Assembly (NCBI GenBank): GCA_020027205.1
Contig: JAHRAQ010000025.1
Coordinates: 124,001 to 188,000, forward strand
Origin: Nitrospirales bacterium
GTDB taxonomy: Bacteria > Nitrospirota > Nitrospiria > Nitrospirales > UBA8639
Reading direction: 5' to 3'
DNA length: 64,000 nucleotides
The first letter of the stretch is position 1. Each line of letters opens with the position of its first letter. The notes under the pieces are model-generated. The model ran no database searches. It saw only the letters and a program-made list of their open reading frames with translations, and had not been told where the DNA came from. Made by a program: the position numbers and the translations under genes. Shown here piece after piece: positions 1 to 7,824 of the stretch.

Positions 1-450
1 GCGTCGGCGCAGGGCAAAGTGGCCGCGGAGAATCTGACCGGCCACGCGGGCGTCATGCGGTACGACGTGGTGCCGGCGGGCATTTTTACGCTGCCGGAAA
101 TCGGCCGCGTCGGATTGACCGAGCGGCAGATTCGTGACCGGGGCGTCACGCCCGGCATCGGACGGTTCCGATACGGCGGACTGGGAAAGGCCCATGCGGC
201 GGGGGAGACGGTCGGGCTGGTGAAAATCCTGGCCGACCCCCGCACCGACCGCGTGCTGGGCGCGCATCTGGTCGGGGCACATGCGGCGGACCTGGTGCAT
301 GAAGCGGCGCTGGCCATGCAGTTGAACGCGACGGCCTCGCAGATGGCCGCCATGATTCACGCGCATCCCACACATGCCGAAGGTCTGATGGAAGCGGCCG
401 ACGACGTCCATGGCCTGGCGATTCATCCGGCCGGGAAACCGCCGGGATGA
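1..450 (+). CDS. Dihydrolipoamide dehydrogenase-type flavoprotein, C-terminal part (cut by window edge)
   Basis: Only the last 149 codons are in the window; the frame is open from base 1. The visible part starts in the FAD-domain tail (ASAQGKVAAENLTG) and continues through the pyridine-nucleotide disulfide oxidoreductase dimerisation domain. HAHPTHAE at visible residues 120-127 matches the HxHPT-x-x-E signature, where the His-Glu pair acts as the acid-base of the partner subunit in dihydrolipoamide dehydrogenases. This supports an Lpd-type enzyme (E3 of 2-oxoacid dehydrogenase or glycine-cleavage complexes). Because the CxxxxC disulfide and nucleotide-binding folds lie outside the window, a mercuric-reductase-like or orphan family member cannot be excluded. 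The stop overlaps the next start (ATGA), which suggests translational coupling. Confidence 0.85.
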   Translation, partial: ASAQGKVAAENLTGHAGVMRYDVVPAGIFTLPEIGRVGLTERQIRDRGVTPGIGRFRYGGLGKAHAAGETVGLVKILADPRTDRVLGAHLVGAHAADLVHEAALAMQLNATASQMAAMIHAHPTHAEGLMEAADDVHGLAIHPAGKPPG

Positions 451-836
451 CGCGGCGGTTCGTCGACAATCTTTCGCGTGGTCGATCCTTTGGGATTAAA
501 CTTGTGCTGCTTGGCGGCGCCCTGGGGTGGCTGACCGTGGCCGGGTGGTGGCCGGCGGCGCCCGTGGTTCCGAGCGGCCCCCGGCCGGCGCCGCCGCCCA
601 TGCGGGCCGACTCCGTTGTTCGCGTCGACATCAACCGGGGGTCGCCGGAGGATCTGCGGGCGTTGCCGGGGATCGGCGCGGTGCTGGCCGAACGCATCGT
701 GCAGTATCGGCGCGACCATGGGCACTTCACGTCAACGGCGGATATGACACGAGTCCGGGGGATCGGCGCCAAACGGTTTGAACAACTACGGCCGCACATT
801 CGCGTCGGTCAACCGGACGATTTTTCCAAAGGCTAA
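447..836 (+). CDS. ComEA-like helix-hairpin-helix protein
   Basis: 129-residue protein with an N-terminal hydrophobic segment (about residues 16-35), a proline/alanine-rich linker, and a C-terminal tandem helix-hairpin-helix module (about 51-125). The module carries the family's VDIN...LPGIG...A..I..YR...G.F....D...V.GIG motif. ComEA proteins are membrane-anchored receptors for double-stranded DNA in natural transformation; small HhH proteins of this size are also found outside competence systems. No other competence gene is nearby, so a DNA-uptake role is inferred from the family only. It overlaps the upstream flavoprotein stop by 4 bases and probably shares its transcript. Confidence 0.85.
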   Translation: MTRRFVDNLSRGRSFGIKLVLLGGALGWLTVAGWWPAAPVVPSGPRPAPPPMRADSVVRVDINRGSPEDLRALPGIGAVLAERIVQYRRDHGHFTSTADMTRVRGIGAKRFEQLRPHIRVGQPDDFSKG

Positions 837-877
837 GGTCTCCTCGAAACCGGCGGGCGGGGCAGGCGGGAACGACG

Positions 878-2101
878 ATGACGGAACAGGCATTGCAGCG
901 GCAGATTGACTTGATCGAGCGCGGCGCCGTCGAGATTATTTCACGGCCGGAACTCGTCGACCGCGTGAAGAACGCGTTGCGGGAGGGGCGGCCCCTGCGG
1001 GTGAAAGCCGGTTTTGATCCCACGGCGCCCGACCTGCATCTCGGTCACACGGTGCTGATTCAGAAACTCCGTCACTTTCAGGACCTGGGGCATGAGGTGA
1101 TTTTTTTAATCGGCGATTTTACCGGGATGATCGGCGACCCGACCGGCGTGTCCGAAACGCGCAAGGCGCTGACCGGGGCGCAGGTGTCGGCCAACGCCGA
1201 AACCTACGAGCGGCAAATTTTCAAATCGTTGGACCCGGACAAAACGCGCATTGAATTCAACAGCCGATGGATGCGCGACATGCGCGCCGGGGACGTGATT
1301 GAACTCTGCTCGCATTACAATCTGGCGCGCCTCCTGGAACGGGATGATTTTTCCGAGCGTTACCGGACGCACAAACCCATCGGCATCCATGAATTTCTCT
1401 ATCCCCTGGTGCAAGGTTATGACTCCGTGGCGCTCAAGGCGGACGTTGAACTCGGCGGCACCGATCAGAAATTTAATCTGCTCGTGGGGCGCGATCTTCA
1501 GCGCGCGTGGGGGCAGGCGCCCCAGGTGGTGATCACGATGCCGCTGCTGGAAGGGACCGACGGCGCGCGCAAGATGAGCAAAAGTTTCGGCAACGCCATT
1601 GCCCTGGAGGACGCGCCATCGGACATGTTCGGCAAGGTCATGTCCGTCAGCGACGATCTGATGTACCGGTATTATGAACTGCTCACCGACGAAGACCTGC
1701 GCGCCGTCAAACAGCGGCATCCCATGGAAGCGAAACTGGCATTGGCGTCGATGTTGGTGGCGCGGTATCACGGGGCGGACGCCGGGCGGCGCGCCGGGGA
1801 CGACTTTCACCGGAAGTTTCGCAAGCGGGAGTTTCCCCAAAACCCCGACGCGACGGTCGAGTTGACGGCGGCCGATTTTCCCGACATGAAGGAGCCTTCC
1901 ATGGGGTTGGTGGAACTGCTCATGCGAACGGGGCTGCTGCCGAGCAAGGCGGAAGCGCGCCGCCTGATCGCGCAGGGGGCGGTGGTCATCAATCAGACGT
2001 GCCACCGGGACGGCGGCGCCAAGATTCCGTTGCGGGCGAACGAGTCGTATCAAATCCAAATCGGCAAACGGAAATACGCCCTGGCGCGGGTGACGATATA
2101 A
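878..2101 (+). CDS. tyrS: Tyrosyl-tRNA synthetase
   Basis: 407-residue class I aminoacyl-tRNA synthetase that activates tyrosine with ATP and charges tRNA-Tyr in the cytoplasm. The HIGH-type signature reads HLGH at residues 54-57 and the KMSKS loop is exact at 232-236. The tyrosine pocket is recognisable in YPLVQGYDS...GGTDQKFN (about 175-200). A C-terminal S4 RNA-binding domain covers about 340-400 ([19 protein letters not shown]). Its length is close to that of the bacterial TyrZ-type branch rather than the 420-residue E. coli form. No T-box leader was seen upstream. Confidence 0.97.
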   Translation: MTEQALQRQIDLIERGAVEIISRPELVDRVKNALREGRPLRVKAGFDPTAPDLHLGHTVLIQKLRHFQDLGHEVIFLIGDFTGMIGDPTGVSETRKALTGAQVSANAETYERQIFKSLDPDKTRIEFNSRWMRDMRAGDVIELCSHYNLARLLERDDFSERYRTHKPIGIHEFLYPLVQGYDSVALKADVELGGTDQKFNLLVGRDLQRAWGQAPQVVITMPLLEGTDGARKMSKSFGNAIALEDAPSDMFGKVMSVSDDLMYRYYELLTDEDLRAVKQRHPMEAKLALASMLVARYHGADAGRRAGDDFHRKFRKREFPQNPDATVELTAADFPDMKEPSMGLVELLMRTGLLPSKAEARRLIAQGAVVINQTCHRDGGAKIPLRANESYQIQIGKRKYALARVTI

Positions 2102-2124
2102 TCACGGGCGACCGGCCCGGCGGC

Positions 2125-4539
2125 ATGGCGCGCGTCTCCGGTTCCCGCGCGGCGGTGGCGGTCTTGTGCGTCGCGGCAGTTTGCGGCGCGGTGTCCTGCG
2201 CGTCGTCGGGAACGTCTTCCCCGCCGCCGGCGTCATCCTGCCCAAGGGAGTCGTCCGACAGCACTCCGTACCGGCTGACGTTCCACGCCAGTTGGATCGC
2301 GACCAGTCATCCCACAAATTTTCCCGGCAACGCGCATTTTTCCCCATTGGTCGGCGGGGTGCACGACGGCGGTCATTCGTTCTGGCGTCGCGGCGGCACG
2401 GCGACCACCGGCATCGAACGAATGGCGGAAGACGGGGCGACGACCCCCCTGCGACGGGAAATGGCCGCGGTTCGACCGGCCGCGTCGTTTGTCGGCGGCG
2501 GCATCGGGAATACCGACGGCGGCACGGCGACCATCGACTTCAGGGCGAGTCAGCGCTGTCCGTTGGCGACCTTTGTCTCGATGGTGGCGCCCAGCCATGA
2601 CTGGTTCGTCGGGGTGAGCGGCATGAATCTCCGGGATGCCTCGGGCCGGTTTGTTGATCACACCGTTGATGTGTTTGTGTATGACGCCGGCACCGAAGAC
2701 GGCGAGGATTTTTCTTTCAACGGCCCGCCGACCACTCCACGCGGCACGATTACCCGGTTGACCACCGCCGCCGCCGATACGGATTTTGCCGGCGGAGTGC
2801 ACCGGAGCACGGGCGTGTTCGTCGGGCGGTTTGTGTTTGAGGTTCAGCCGGCGACCACCTTGGCGGCGCCGCGCATGACCGCCGTGCCGGCCGCCATCGA
2901 CAGGACCGGCGGCGTCAGCACGGTGACGGTGACACGGCCCGCCGCCGGGGCCGCTGGTGACATGGTGGTGCCCCTGACCTTTGGCGGCAGCGCCGTCCGC
3001 GACGCCGATTACCGGGCCTCCGCCGACCGCGTGATGATCGCCGCGGGCGAGAGGAGCGCCGAGATGACCCTGACGTCGACGATGCGTCCCGCGCGCGGCG
3101 AACCCGACAAGACCATCGTCATCACCGCCGCCGGCCGCCCGGCGGTCACGGCCACCGTCACCATCACCGACATGGCCGCGAACGCCGGGATTCATCATGC
3201 GATCCTGCCGGAGGCGGCGCGGGCCATTGTCGATCACGGGATGCGCGTGGTGGCCGGGCGCGTGGAGCAACTCCGGGCCGACGCCGGGGCAGAGGAGCGG
3301 CGCGTCACCGTCGCCGGCCGGTCAACGCCGGCCGGGATGCTGGCCGCCCACGGGCGGGCCGTCGCCGGCGGCACCGCAAGCCTGAAGAATCTTCTTGGAC
3401 GTTCGGACTTTAAGTTTCCGTTGACGGCACACGCGGCCGACGGCACGCCGGGCCGGGTCACGCTGTGGGGTGGGGGCGACTACCGGCATCTCGAAGGGGC
3501 CGGCGGCGCGGCGGACTGGGACGGCGGTCTGTTCAGCGCCAGTCTGGGCGTGGACGCCCGACTGCGCCGGGACACCCTGGCCGGCCTGGCGGTGTCGTGG
3601 AATCAGGGCGAATTTGACGCCCTCCTTCGTGGCCGTGACCGGCGCGTCGACTATGCGTTGGACCTTGTCGGCGTCCATCCCTACGCGGGCTGGGTCGCGC
3701 CGGACGAACGGCTGGAATTGTGGGTCACCGGCGGCTACGGCTGGGGTGAGGCGGAGATTGTCGATCCCATGCGGGGCCGGTATTCGAGCGATGTCGAAAT
3801 GCGGACCGCCGGGGTCGGCGGCAGTGGGCGGGTGTGGGAGTCACGCACCACCACGTTCCGGGTGAAAGGCGAGATTTCGCACGTCACCATGGACGTGGAT
3901 GGCGGCGCGTCCGAGTTGAATGTGGAAGCGCGGCGGATGCGGATGACGCTGCATGGCGTACACAGACGGACGCTGGCCGGCGGCGCGCGGCTGGAACCCG
4001 CCATCGAAGCGGGCGTCCGGCACGACGCCGGCGATGGCCGGACCGGCACCGGCGCGGAAGTCGGCGGCGGCCTGCGCTACGCGGACGCGGGCAGGGGGCT
4101 GACGTTGGAAAGTCGCGGGCGTGTGTTGCTGGCGCATAACGGCGGTTATGAAAACTGGGGGATCGGTGGCATGGTCACGCTGGACCCGGGGATCATCGGC
4201 CGGGGGATGTTCTTCAGTCTGGCGCCGACGGTCGGCGACACGGCCGGTCGAGTCTCCCGGTTGTGGGTGCAGAATCATGCCGTTGTGCCGGCAACGGGCG
4301 CGGCGATTCCTCGCGGACGAATGGACGTGCGCCTTGGATATGTACTGGGGCGGCACGAGACGTTGGTCACGCCGTATGGAATGTTGACGCTGACGGACGG
4401 GCAGGCGCGGGTGTATCGACTGGGCGGCCGGTGGCGCGTCGGCGATGAACTCACCATCGGCTTGGTGGGGACGCGGCGGGAGGCCGTCCGTGTACCGATG
4501 GCGCATGGGGTGAAGTTGAAGGTCGGGTTGCGCTGGTAG
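2125..4539 (+). CDS. Spondin-N / Calx-beta-like / outer-membrane beta-barrel surface protein
   Basis: About 804 residues from the ATG at 2125, chosen because it opens a clear export signal ending near Cys25 (AVSC, lipobox-like); the frame is open further upstream into tyrS. Residues about 49-215 match the spondin N-terminal domain: HFSPLVGGVHD (71-81), SMVAPSHDWFVGV (152-164) and YDAGTEDG (186-193). Residues about 249-340 resemble a Calx-beta domain, with the ADYRAS..VMIAAGE pattern. From about 445 to the end the sequence alternates amphipathic strands (WGGGDY, GVDARLRRDTLAGLAVSW, AGWVAPDERLELWVTGGYGWG) and ends in an aromatic residue (KVGLRW), as autotransporter and outer-membrane barrels do. 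A surface-displayed adhesin or matrix-binding role is inferred, not shown. Start and maturation (signal peptidase I or II) are uncertain. Confidence 0.8.
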   Translation: MARVSGSRAAVAVLCVAAVCGAVSCASSGTSSPPPASSCPRESSDSTPYRLTFHASWIATSHPTNFPGNAHFSPLVGGVHDGGHSFWRRGGTATTGIERMAEDGATTPLRREMAAVRPAASFVGGGIGNTDGGTATIDFRASQRCPLATFVSMVAPSHDWFVGVSGMNLRDASGRFVDHTVDVFVYDAGTEDGEDFSFNGPPTTPRGTITRLTTAAADTDFAGGVHRSTGVFVGRFVFEVQPATTLAAPRMTAVPAAIDRTGGVSTVTVTRPAAGAAGDMVVPLTFGGSAVRDADYRASADRVMIAAGERSAEMTLTSTMRPARGEPDKTIVITAAGRPAVTATVTITDMAANAGIHHAILPEAARAIVDHGMRVVAGRVEQLRADAGAEERRVTVAGRSTPAGMLAAHGRAVAGGTASLKNLLGRSDFKFPLTAHAADGTPGRVTLWGGGDYRHLEGAGGAADWDGGLFSASLGVDARLRRDTLAGLAVSWNQGEFDALLRGRDRRVDYALDLVGVHPYAGWVAPDERLELWVTGGYGWGEAEIVDPMRGRYSSDVEMRTAGVGGSGRVWESRTTTFRVKGEISHVTMDVDGGASELNVEARRMRMTLHGVHRRTLAGGARLEPAIEAGVRHDAGDGRTGTGAEVGGGLRYADAGRGLTLESRGRVLLAHNGGYENWGIGGMVTLDPGIIGRGMFFSLAPTVGDTAGRVSRLWVQNHAVVPATGAAIPRGRMDVRLGYVLGRHETLVTPYGMLTLTDGQARVYRLGGRWRVGDELTIGLVGTRREAVRVPMAHGVKLKVGLRW

Positions 4540-4616
4540 GGTCGCGCGACCGATATTCAATGGCAGGAGAACCGTCGGTACGCGGAATCTATCTGCAGGA
4601 GGTGAATGGCGCCTCC

Positions 4617-4736
4617 CCTCCGTCATTCCCGACATCTTTAGTCGGGAATCCATCTTTCAGTTATGTCTTTCTCTGGTTAGGACAAGGAAACAGAAGGATG
4701 GATTCCCGACTACTAATGTCGGGAATGACGGAAGGA
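4617..4736. repeat. Inverted pair of palindromic repeat units
   Basis: The intergenic stretch 4540-4823 holds no gene. It contains two copies of a hairpin unit in opposite orientation: 4617-4656 (minus) and 4694-4736 (plus), separated by about 38 AT-richer bases. The unit core is ATTCCCGAC-(5-8 nt)-GTCGGGAAT followed by GACGG, so each copy can fold alone, and the two copies can also pair with each other. Related copies lie at 19915-19996, 22987-23020 and 28542-28579. This resembles a REP or small non-autonomous palindromic element family. As it follows the surface-protein gene it could also act as a terminator, but no T-run is present. Confidence 0.85.
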
Positions 4737-4771
4737 GGGGGCCGTCCCACTGCGGCCTCGGCACGTCGTCC

Positions 4772-4801
4772 TTGACTTCGGTTTCAGGCCCCGCCTAGAA
4801 T
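4772..4801 (+). promoter_or_regulatory. Sigma-70-type promoter of tRNA-Gly
   Basis: TTGACT at 4772-4777 and TAGAAT at 4796-4801 are separated by 18 bases. This places transcription start near 4808, about 16 bases before the mature tRNA. Confidence 0.65.
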
Positions 4802-4823
4802 CGGGGTTCCGCAATCATCGTGA

Positions 4824-4898
4824 GCGGGTGTGGCGCAGTGGTAGCGCAACGGCTTCCCAAGCCGTTGGTCGGGAGTTCGAATCTCCTCACCCGCTCCA
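4824..4898 (+). tRNA. tRNA-Gly (anticodon CCC)
   Basis: Complete cloverleaf. The acceptor stem GCGGGTG/CACCCGC is perfectly paired; the D arm is GCGC..GCGC; the anticodon stem ACGGC/GCCGT encloses the loop TTCCCAA (anticodon CCC); the T arm carries TTCGAAT. The discriminator base is T and CCA is encoded at 4896-4898. It decodes GGG. Confidence 0.96.
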
Positions 4899-4998
4899 AT
4901 TATTTCCTCAACATTTTTCCCGAATGCGCGTTGGCAAGGCGGGTCAGGCGGCGGGACGGCGAACGCCGGTGCGTTGACGGCGGGCCACAGTACGCGGG

Positions 4999-5181
4999 TC
5001 AGGCATGACCGACTTGTCCGTGACGGTCGTCCGACGGAAGGCCGGGGTGATCCGCGAATGAATTGCCACCGAATTCCTGGGCCATGAGGGCGCCGATCAC
5101 CTGATTCAGTCGATTGTGTACTTCTTCTTCCGAGACCTGGTCGGGCACCTGGATGTTAAACACAATCTGGACGTTTTTCAT
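4999..5181 (-). CDS. Small conserved-looking hypothetical protein
   Basis: 60 residues starting at the ATG whose complement ends at 5181, with a GGAGGAG ribosome-binding site about 10 bases upstream on the minus strand. The N-terminal half looks like a folded strand-helix unit (MKNVQIVFNIQVPD followed by an acidic helix SEEEVHNRLNQVIGALM). The C-terminal third is polar and rich in His, Asp and Gly. I do not recognise a family. It stands alone between tRNA-Gly and yacG on the opposite strand. The good ribosome-binding site and protein-like composition argue for a real gene, but its size leaves doubt. Confidence 0.55.
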   Translation of the reverse strand: MKNVQIVFNIQVPDQVSEEEVHNRLNQVIGALMAQEFGGNSFADHPGLPSDDRHGQVGHA

Positions 5182-5403
5182 GGAACGACGGCTCCTCCAT
5201 CAATGACGGGCGGACGCGCAGGGTTTGCGCACGCCTGATCCTGCGGCCTCCAATCGACGTTGTACACTTCTTTGCCGATGTTTGCAACGCGCATCCTCGA
5301 AGAACCCCGCGTCATCCGTGACCGGGACCGCCGGTGTCCGAACACGGGGCAGGGGGCCGCCGACGGTTTCGCCGGCGGGCATGGTCTTGGTATACTGCCC
5401 GCC

Positions 5404-5592
5404 ATGAGTCTGTGCCCCGGCTGTCACGGCCCCGTGGCCCGTCGGTCTCATCTCTTTCGTCCGTTTTGTTCGGAACGGTGTCAGCGCGCCGACCTGGGGC
5501 GCTGGCTGTCCGATGAGTACCGCATTCCCTCGGACCCCGTTTCCCTGCCGGCGGAGAACGTATTGCCCACGGAAGAGGAAGCGGTCGGTTGA
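5404..5592 (+). CDS. yacG: DNA gyrase inhibitor YacG-type zinc protein
   Basis: 62-residue protein matching YacG. A CPGC knuckle at residues 4-7 is followed about 20 residues later by FCSERCQRADLGRWLSDEYRIP, the invariant second zinc knuckle and gyrase-contact segment of the family. In E. coli YacG binds one zinc ion through four cysteines and inhibits DNA gyrase by contacting GyrB. The start at 5404 gives the standard length and the conserved MSLCPGC beginning. The next gene starts 3 bases after the stop, so the two probably form an operon. Confidence 0.92.
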   Translation: MSLCPGCHGPVARRSHLFRPFCSERCQRADLGRWLSDEYRIPSDPVSLPAENVLPTEEEAVG

Positions 5593-5595
5593 CGC

Positions 5596-6132
5596 ATGGG
5601 CAAAATCATCACCGGCAAGCACAAGGAACACGAGGCGCACCTCGCCGAAAATTATATTCGCACCTATATCCTGTTTCCCTCCGGGTTGCTGGGGCTGCTG
5701 GCCATGGTCATCGGCATCCTGGCGTTGGCGTATCAATTGTTGATTGAAACGTATGACGTGTGGACGTTCGGCAAAAGTTCGATCTTGATTGCGGCCGGCA
5801 TTCTGCTGGGGTGGATGCAGACGCGGTACCATCGGTATCTGTTCCGCGCGTTTCCGGAATTCTGGGCGAGCCGGATGCGGGCGTCCGGTGTGCGGGGCGC
5901 GCAGCGGCTCAAGAAAATTTCCACGGAGGTCAAACCGGATCATGCGGGGCGGGCGCTGGTGCCGTTGGCCTACGTGGCGGGCATCGGCGGGTTAATCGGC
6001 CTGTCGGCCTGGAGTTTCAGTTCCGGGTCTCTGGATTATATGGCCGCCTTCGCGTTGCCGTGGGCGGGATTTTTCTGGGGCAAACTGTTCACCTGGCACG
6101 CCGTCATCGCCCCCGCGTCCCGCCGCAGGTGA
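5596..6132 (+). CDS. Four-helix integral membrane protein, function unknown
   Basis: 178 residues. A charged N-terminus (MGKIITGKHKEHEAHLAE) precedes two hydrophobic helices (about 27-50 and 60-77), a basic cytoplasmic-looking loop (about 78-115, RYHRYLF...RLKKIS), and two further helices (about 119-140 and 145-168). There is no signal peptide and no recognised catalytic motif. It follows yacG by 3 bases and is convergent with lpxD. I cannot assign a family; coding potential and topology are clear. Confidence 0.75.
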   Translation: MGKIITGKHKEHEAHLAENYIRTYILFPSGLLGLLAMVIGILALAYQLLIETYDVWTFGKSSILIAAGILLGWMQTRYHRYLFRAFPEFWASRMRASGVRGAQRLKKISTEVKPDHAGRALVPLAYVAGIGGLIGLSAWSFSSGSLDYMAAFALPWAGFFWGKLFTWHAVIAPASRRR

Positions 6133-6148
6133 GCGGCTTCTCTCTCCG

Positions 6149-7219
6149 CTACTTTTGTGTTTTGCGAGATTCGGCCGTTCGGATTCTGGATTCCATCCCG
6201 GCGAGACGTTTTTCCATCTCCGCCACCTGTTGGTGCAGTTCCGGCAGGCGGTTCACCAGGATCTGCGTGCGCAGGGCGGTGGAATGCCGTTTGGCGGGCC
6301 GTCCCGACACGGTGGCGCCGGCCTCCACGTTTTTTTCAATGCCCGCGCCCGCCGCGATTTTCACCTGATCCCCGATGGTGAGGTGGTCGATCAGGCCGGC
6401 CTGGCCGCCCATCATGACGTGGCGCCCGATTGACGTGCTGCCCGCGATGCCGACCTGGGCCACGATCAGCCCGTGTTCTCCCAGCGTCACGTTGTGGGCG
6501 ATTTGCACCTGGTTGTCGATTTTGGATCCCCGCCCGATGAGGGTGCGGCCGAACGTGGCGCGGTCAACGGTCACGTTGGCGCCAAGTTCCACGTCGTCTT
6601 CGATGACCACAATGCCGCGTTGGGGAATTTTATGGTGGCGGCCCTCGTGTTGAATGTACCCGAAGCCGTCGCTGCCGATGACCGTGCCGGCGTGGATGAT
6701 GACGCGGCTGCCGACCCGGCATTCGTCCAGCACGCTGACGTTGGGATAGAGCACGGTGTCGTCGCCGATGGTCACGTCACGGCCCACACAGACCCCCGGA
6801 TGAATGACGACGCGGTCGCCGATGATCGCGCGGTCGCCGAGGGACACGAACGGGCCGATGGACACGCCGTCCCCGATGCGCGTGTCCGTGCCGCGCGCCA
6901 CGGTCGCGGCAAGGCCGGGCGGCGGCGGGCGTTTGGCAAAAAACCGAACGATGAGACGGATAAAGTCAACATGCGGCTGCGTCGAAATCAGTTGGGTCAT
7001 GTTCAACGCGGGATGGCGGGCGGACACGAGCAACGCCGAGGCGCGCGACCGCCGGGCCGCGTCCATCGACCGGGGGCCGGTCAGACAGGCCAGATCGCCG
7101 GGGACGGCGTCTTCGAGACTGTTGACCCCGGCGATGCGGAGTTGCGACGGGCCGTGCATGGACGCGCCGACGGCGGCGGCCAGTTCGGCAAGCGGATAGC
7201 CGGCCGGTGACGAGGTCAT
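6149..7219 (-). CDS. lpxD: UDP-3-O-acylglucosamine N-acyltransferase
   Basis: 356-residue LpxD, which transfers an R-3-hydroxyacyl chain from acyl carrier protein to UDP-3-O-acylglucosamine in lipid A synthesis. Residues 1-105 form the LpxD N-terminal uridine-binding domain ([12 protein letters not shown]...[10 protein letters not shown]-like). A long left-handed beta-helix of hexapeptide repeats follows ([20 protein letters not shown]..., about 110-310). A C-terminal helical tail ([19 protein letters not shown]) closes the trimer. The [11 protein letters not shown] segment contains the catalytic His region. Its start overlaps the acyl-carrier-protein stop by 4 bases, which fits direct supply of its donor carrier. 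Confidence 0.95.
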   Translation of the reverse strand: MTSSPAGYPLAELAAAVGASMHGPSQLRIAGVNSLEDAVPGDLACLTGPRSMDAARRSRASALLVSARHPALNMTQLISTQPHVDFIRLIVRFFAKRPPPPGLAATVARGTDTRIGDGVSIGPFVSLGDRAIIGDRVVIHPGVCVGRDVTIGDDTVLYPNVSVLDECRVGSRVIIHAGTVIGSDGFGYIQHEGRHHKIPQRGIVVIEDDVELGANVTVDRATFGRTLIGRGSKIDNQVQIAHNVTLGEHGLIVAQVGIAGSTSIGRHVMMGGQAGLIDHLTIGDQVKIAAGAGIEKNVEAGATVSGRPAKRHSTALRTQILVNRLPELHQQVAEMEKRLAGMESRIRTAESRKTQK

Positions 7220-7530
7220 CGCCGCCTCGCGTTGGATTTGGCGGCGGGTGTGCGCGTGGCGGCGTTCCCGGCGGAAGGGGGTGACGCGGTCACTCGAGAT
7301 TCCACGTAGGCGATGACGTCGCCCAGCGTTTGCAGATCCGGCAGATCTTCGTTGGGGATGTCAAGGTCAAACGTTGTTTCCAGATCGTATAACAACTCAA
7401 AGACCGTCAGTGAATCCAACCCCAGATCATCGCGAAGGTGATCCCCCGCCGCAATCGTCGACGGATCCCGCCGCAGCGACGCCGCAAGCGCCTGTTGAAT
7501 GCGTTGCCCGACCGGAGAGAACGCCGCCAT
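7216..7530 (-). CDS. Acyl carrier protein
   Basis: 104-residue acyl carrier protein with [16 protein letters not shown]; Ser40 is the expected 4-phosphopantetheine attachment site. The four-helix carrier core spans about 8-82. The remaining about 20 residues are an unusual Ala/Thr/Arg-rich basic tail ([22 protein letters not shown]) absent from standard AcpP. An AAAGGAG ribosome-binding site precedes the ATG. The setting, a fabF remnant upstream and lpxD overlapping downstream, suggests a carrier dedicated to hydroxyacyl delivery for lipid A. It could equally be the general fatty-acid AcpP. Confidence 0.9.
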   Translation of the reverse strand: MAAFSPVGQRIQQALAASLRRDPSTIAAGDHLRDDLGLDSLTVFELLYDLETTFDLDIPNEDLPDLQTLGDVIAYVESRVTASPPSAGNAATRTPAAKSNARRR

Positions 7531-7581
7531 GCCCCTGCTCCTTTCGCCCGTCCGTGACGGCGGCGAGGTTCGAGGTGTGCG

Positions 7582-7769
7582 CTAACGCCCCTTGAATCGT
7601 TTAAATACCAAAACGCCGTTGTTGCTGCCAAATCCGAATGCGTTGACGATGGCGACGCGGATGCGGCGGCACCGGAGCGGCCCGCGATCGCGCTGTTCCA
7701 GAACGCATCACGGCCGATGCCGATGGAACTGACGATTCCGAGACCGGTCACGACGACGGTGGGTGCCAT
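7582..7769 (-). pseudogene. Internally deleted beta-ketoacyl-ACP synthase II (fabF) remnant
   Basis: Reading the minus strand from the ATG at 7769 gives an intact FabF N-terminus (VVVTGLGIVSSIGIGRDAFW..AIAGRSG, 33 residues). Shortly after, in a different frame, comes an intact FabF C-terminus (VNAFGFGSNNGVLVFKRF) ending at a TAG at 7582-7584. A normal FabF has about 410 residues, so about 350 codons including the catalytic Cys-His-His triad are missing, and the two ends are out of frame. Its position just upstream of the acyl carrier protein is the usual fabF site. Either this is a true deletion with another fabF elsewhere, or a collapse in the assembly. Confidence 0.85.
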
Positions 7770-7824
7770 GCGGGTTCAACGGCCGTGGAGATGGTTCATG
7801 GCATGGGGCGACGCGCCGGGTCGC

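Noticed and set aside
838-877. T-box leader for tyrS
   Set aside because: The gap is only about 40 bases and lacks the TGGNACCGCG motif.
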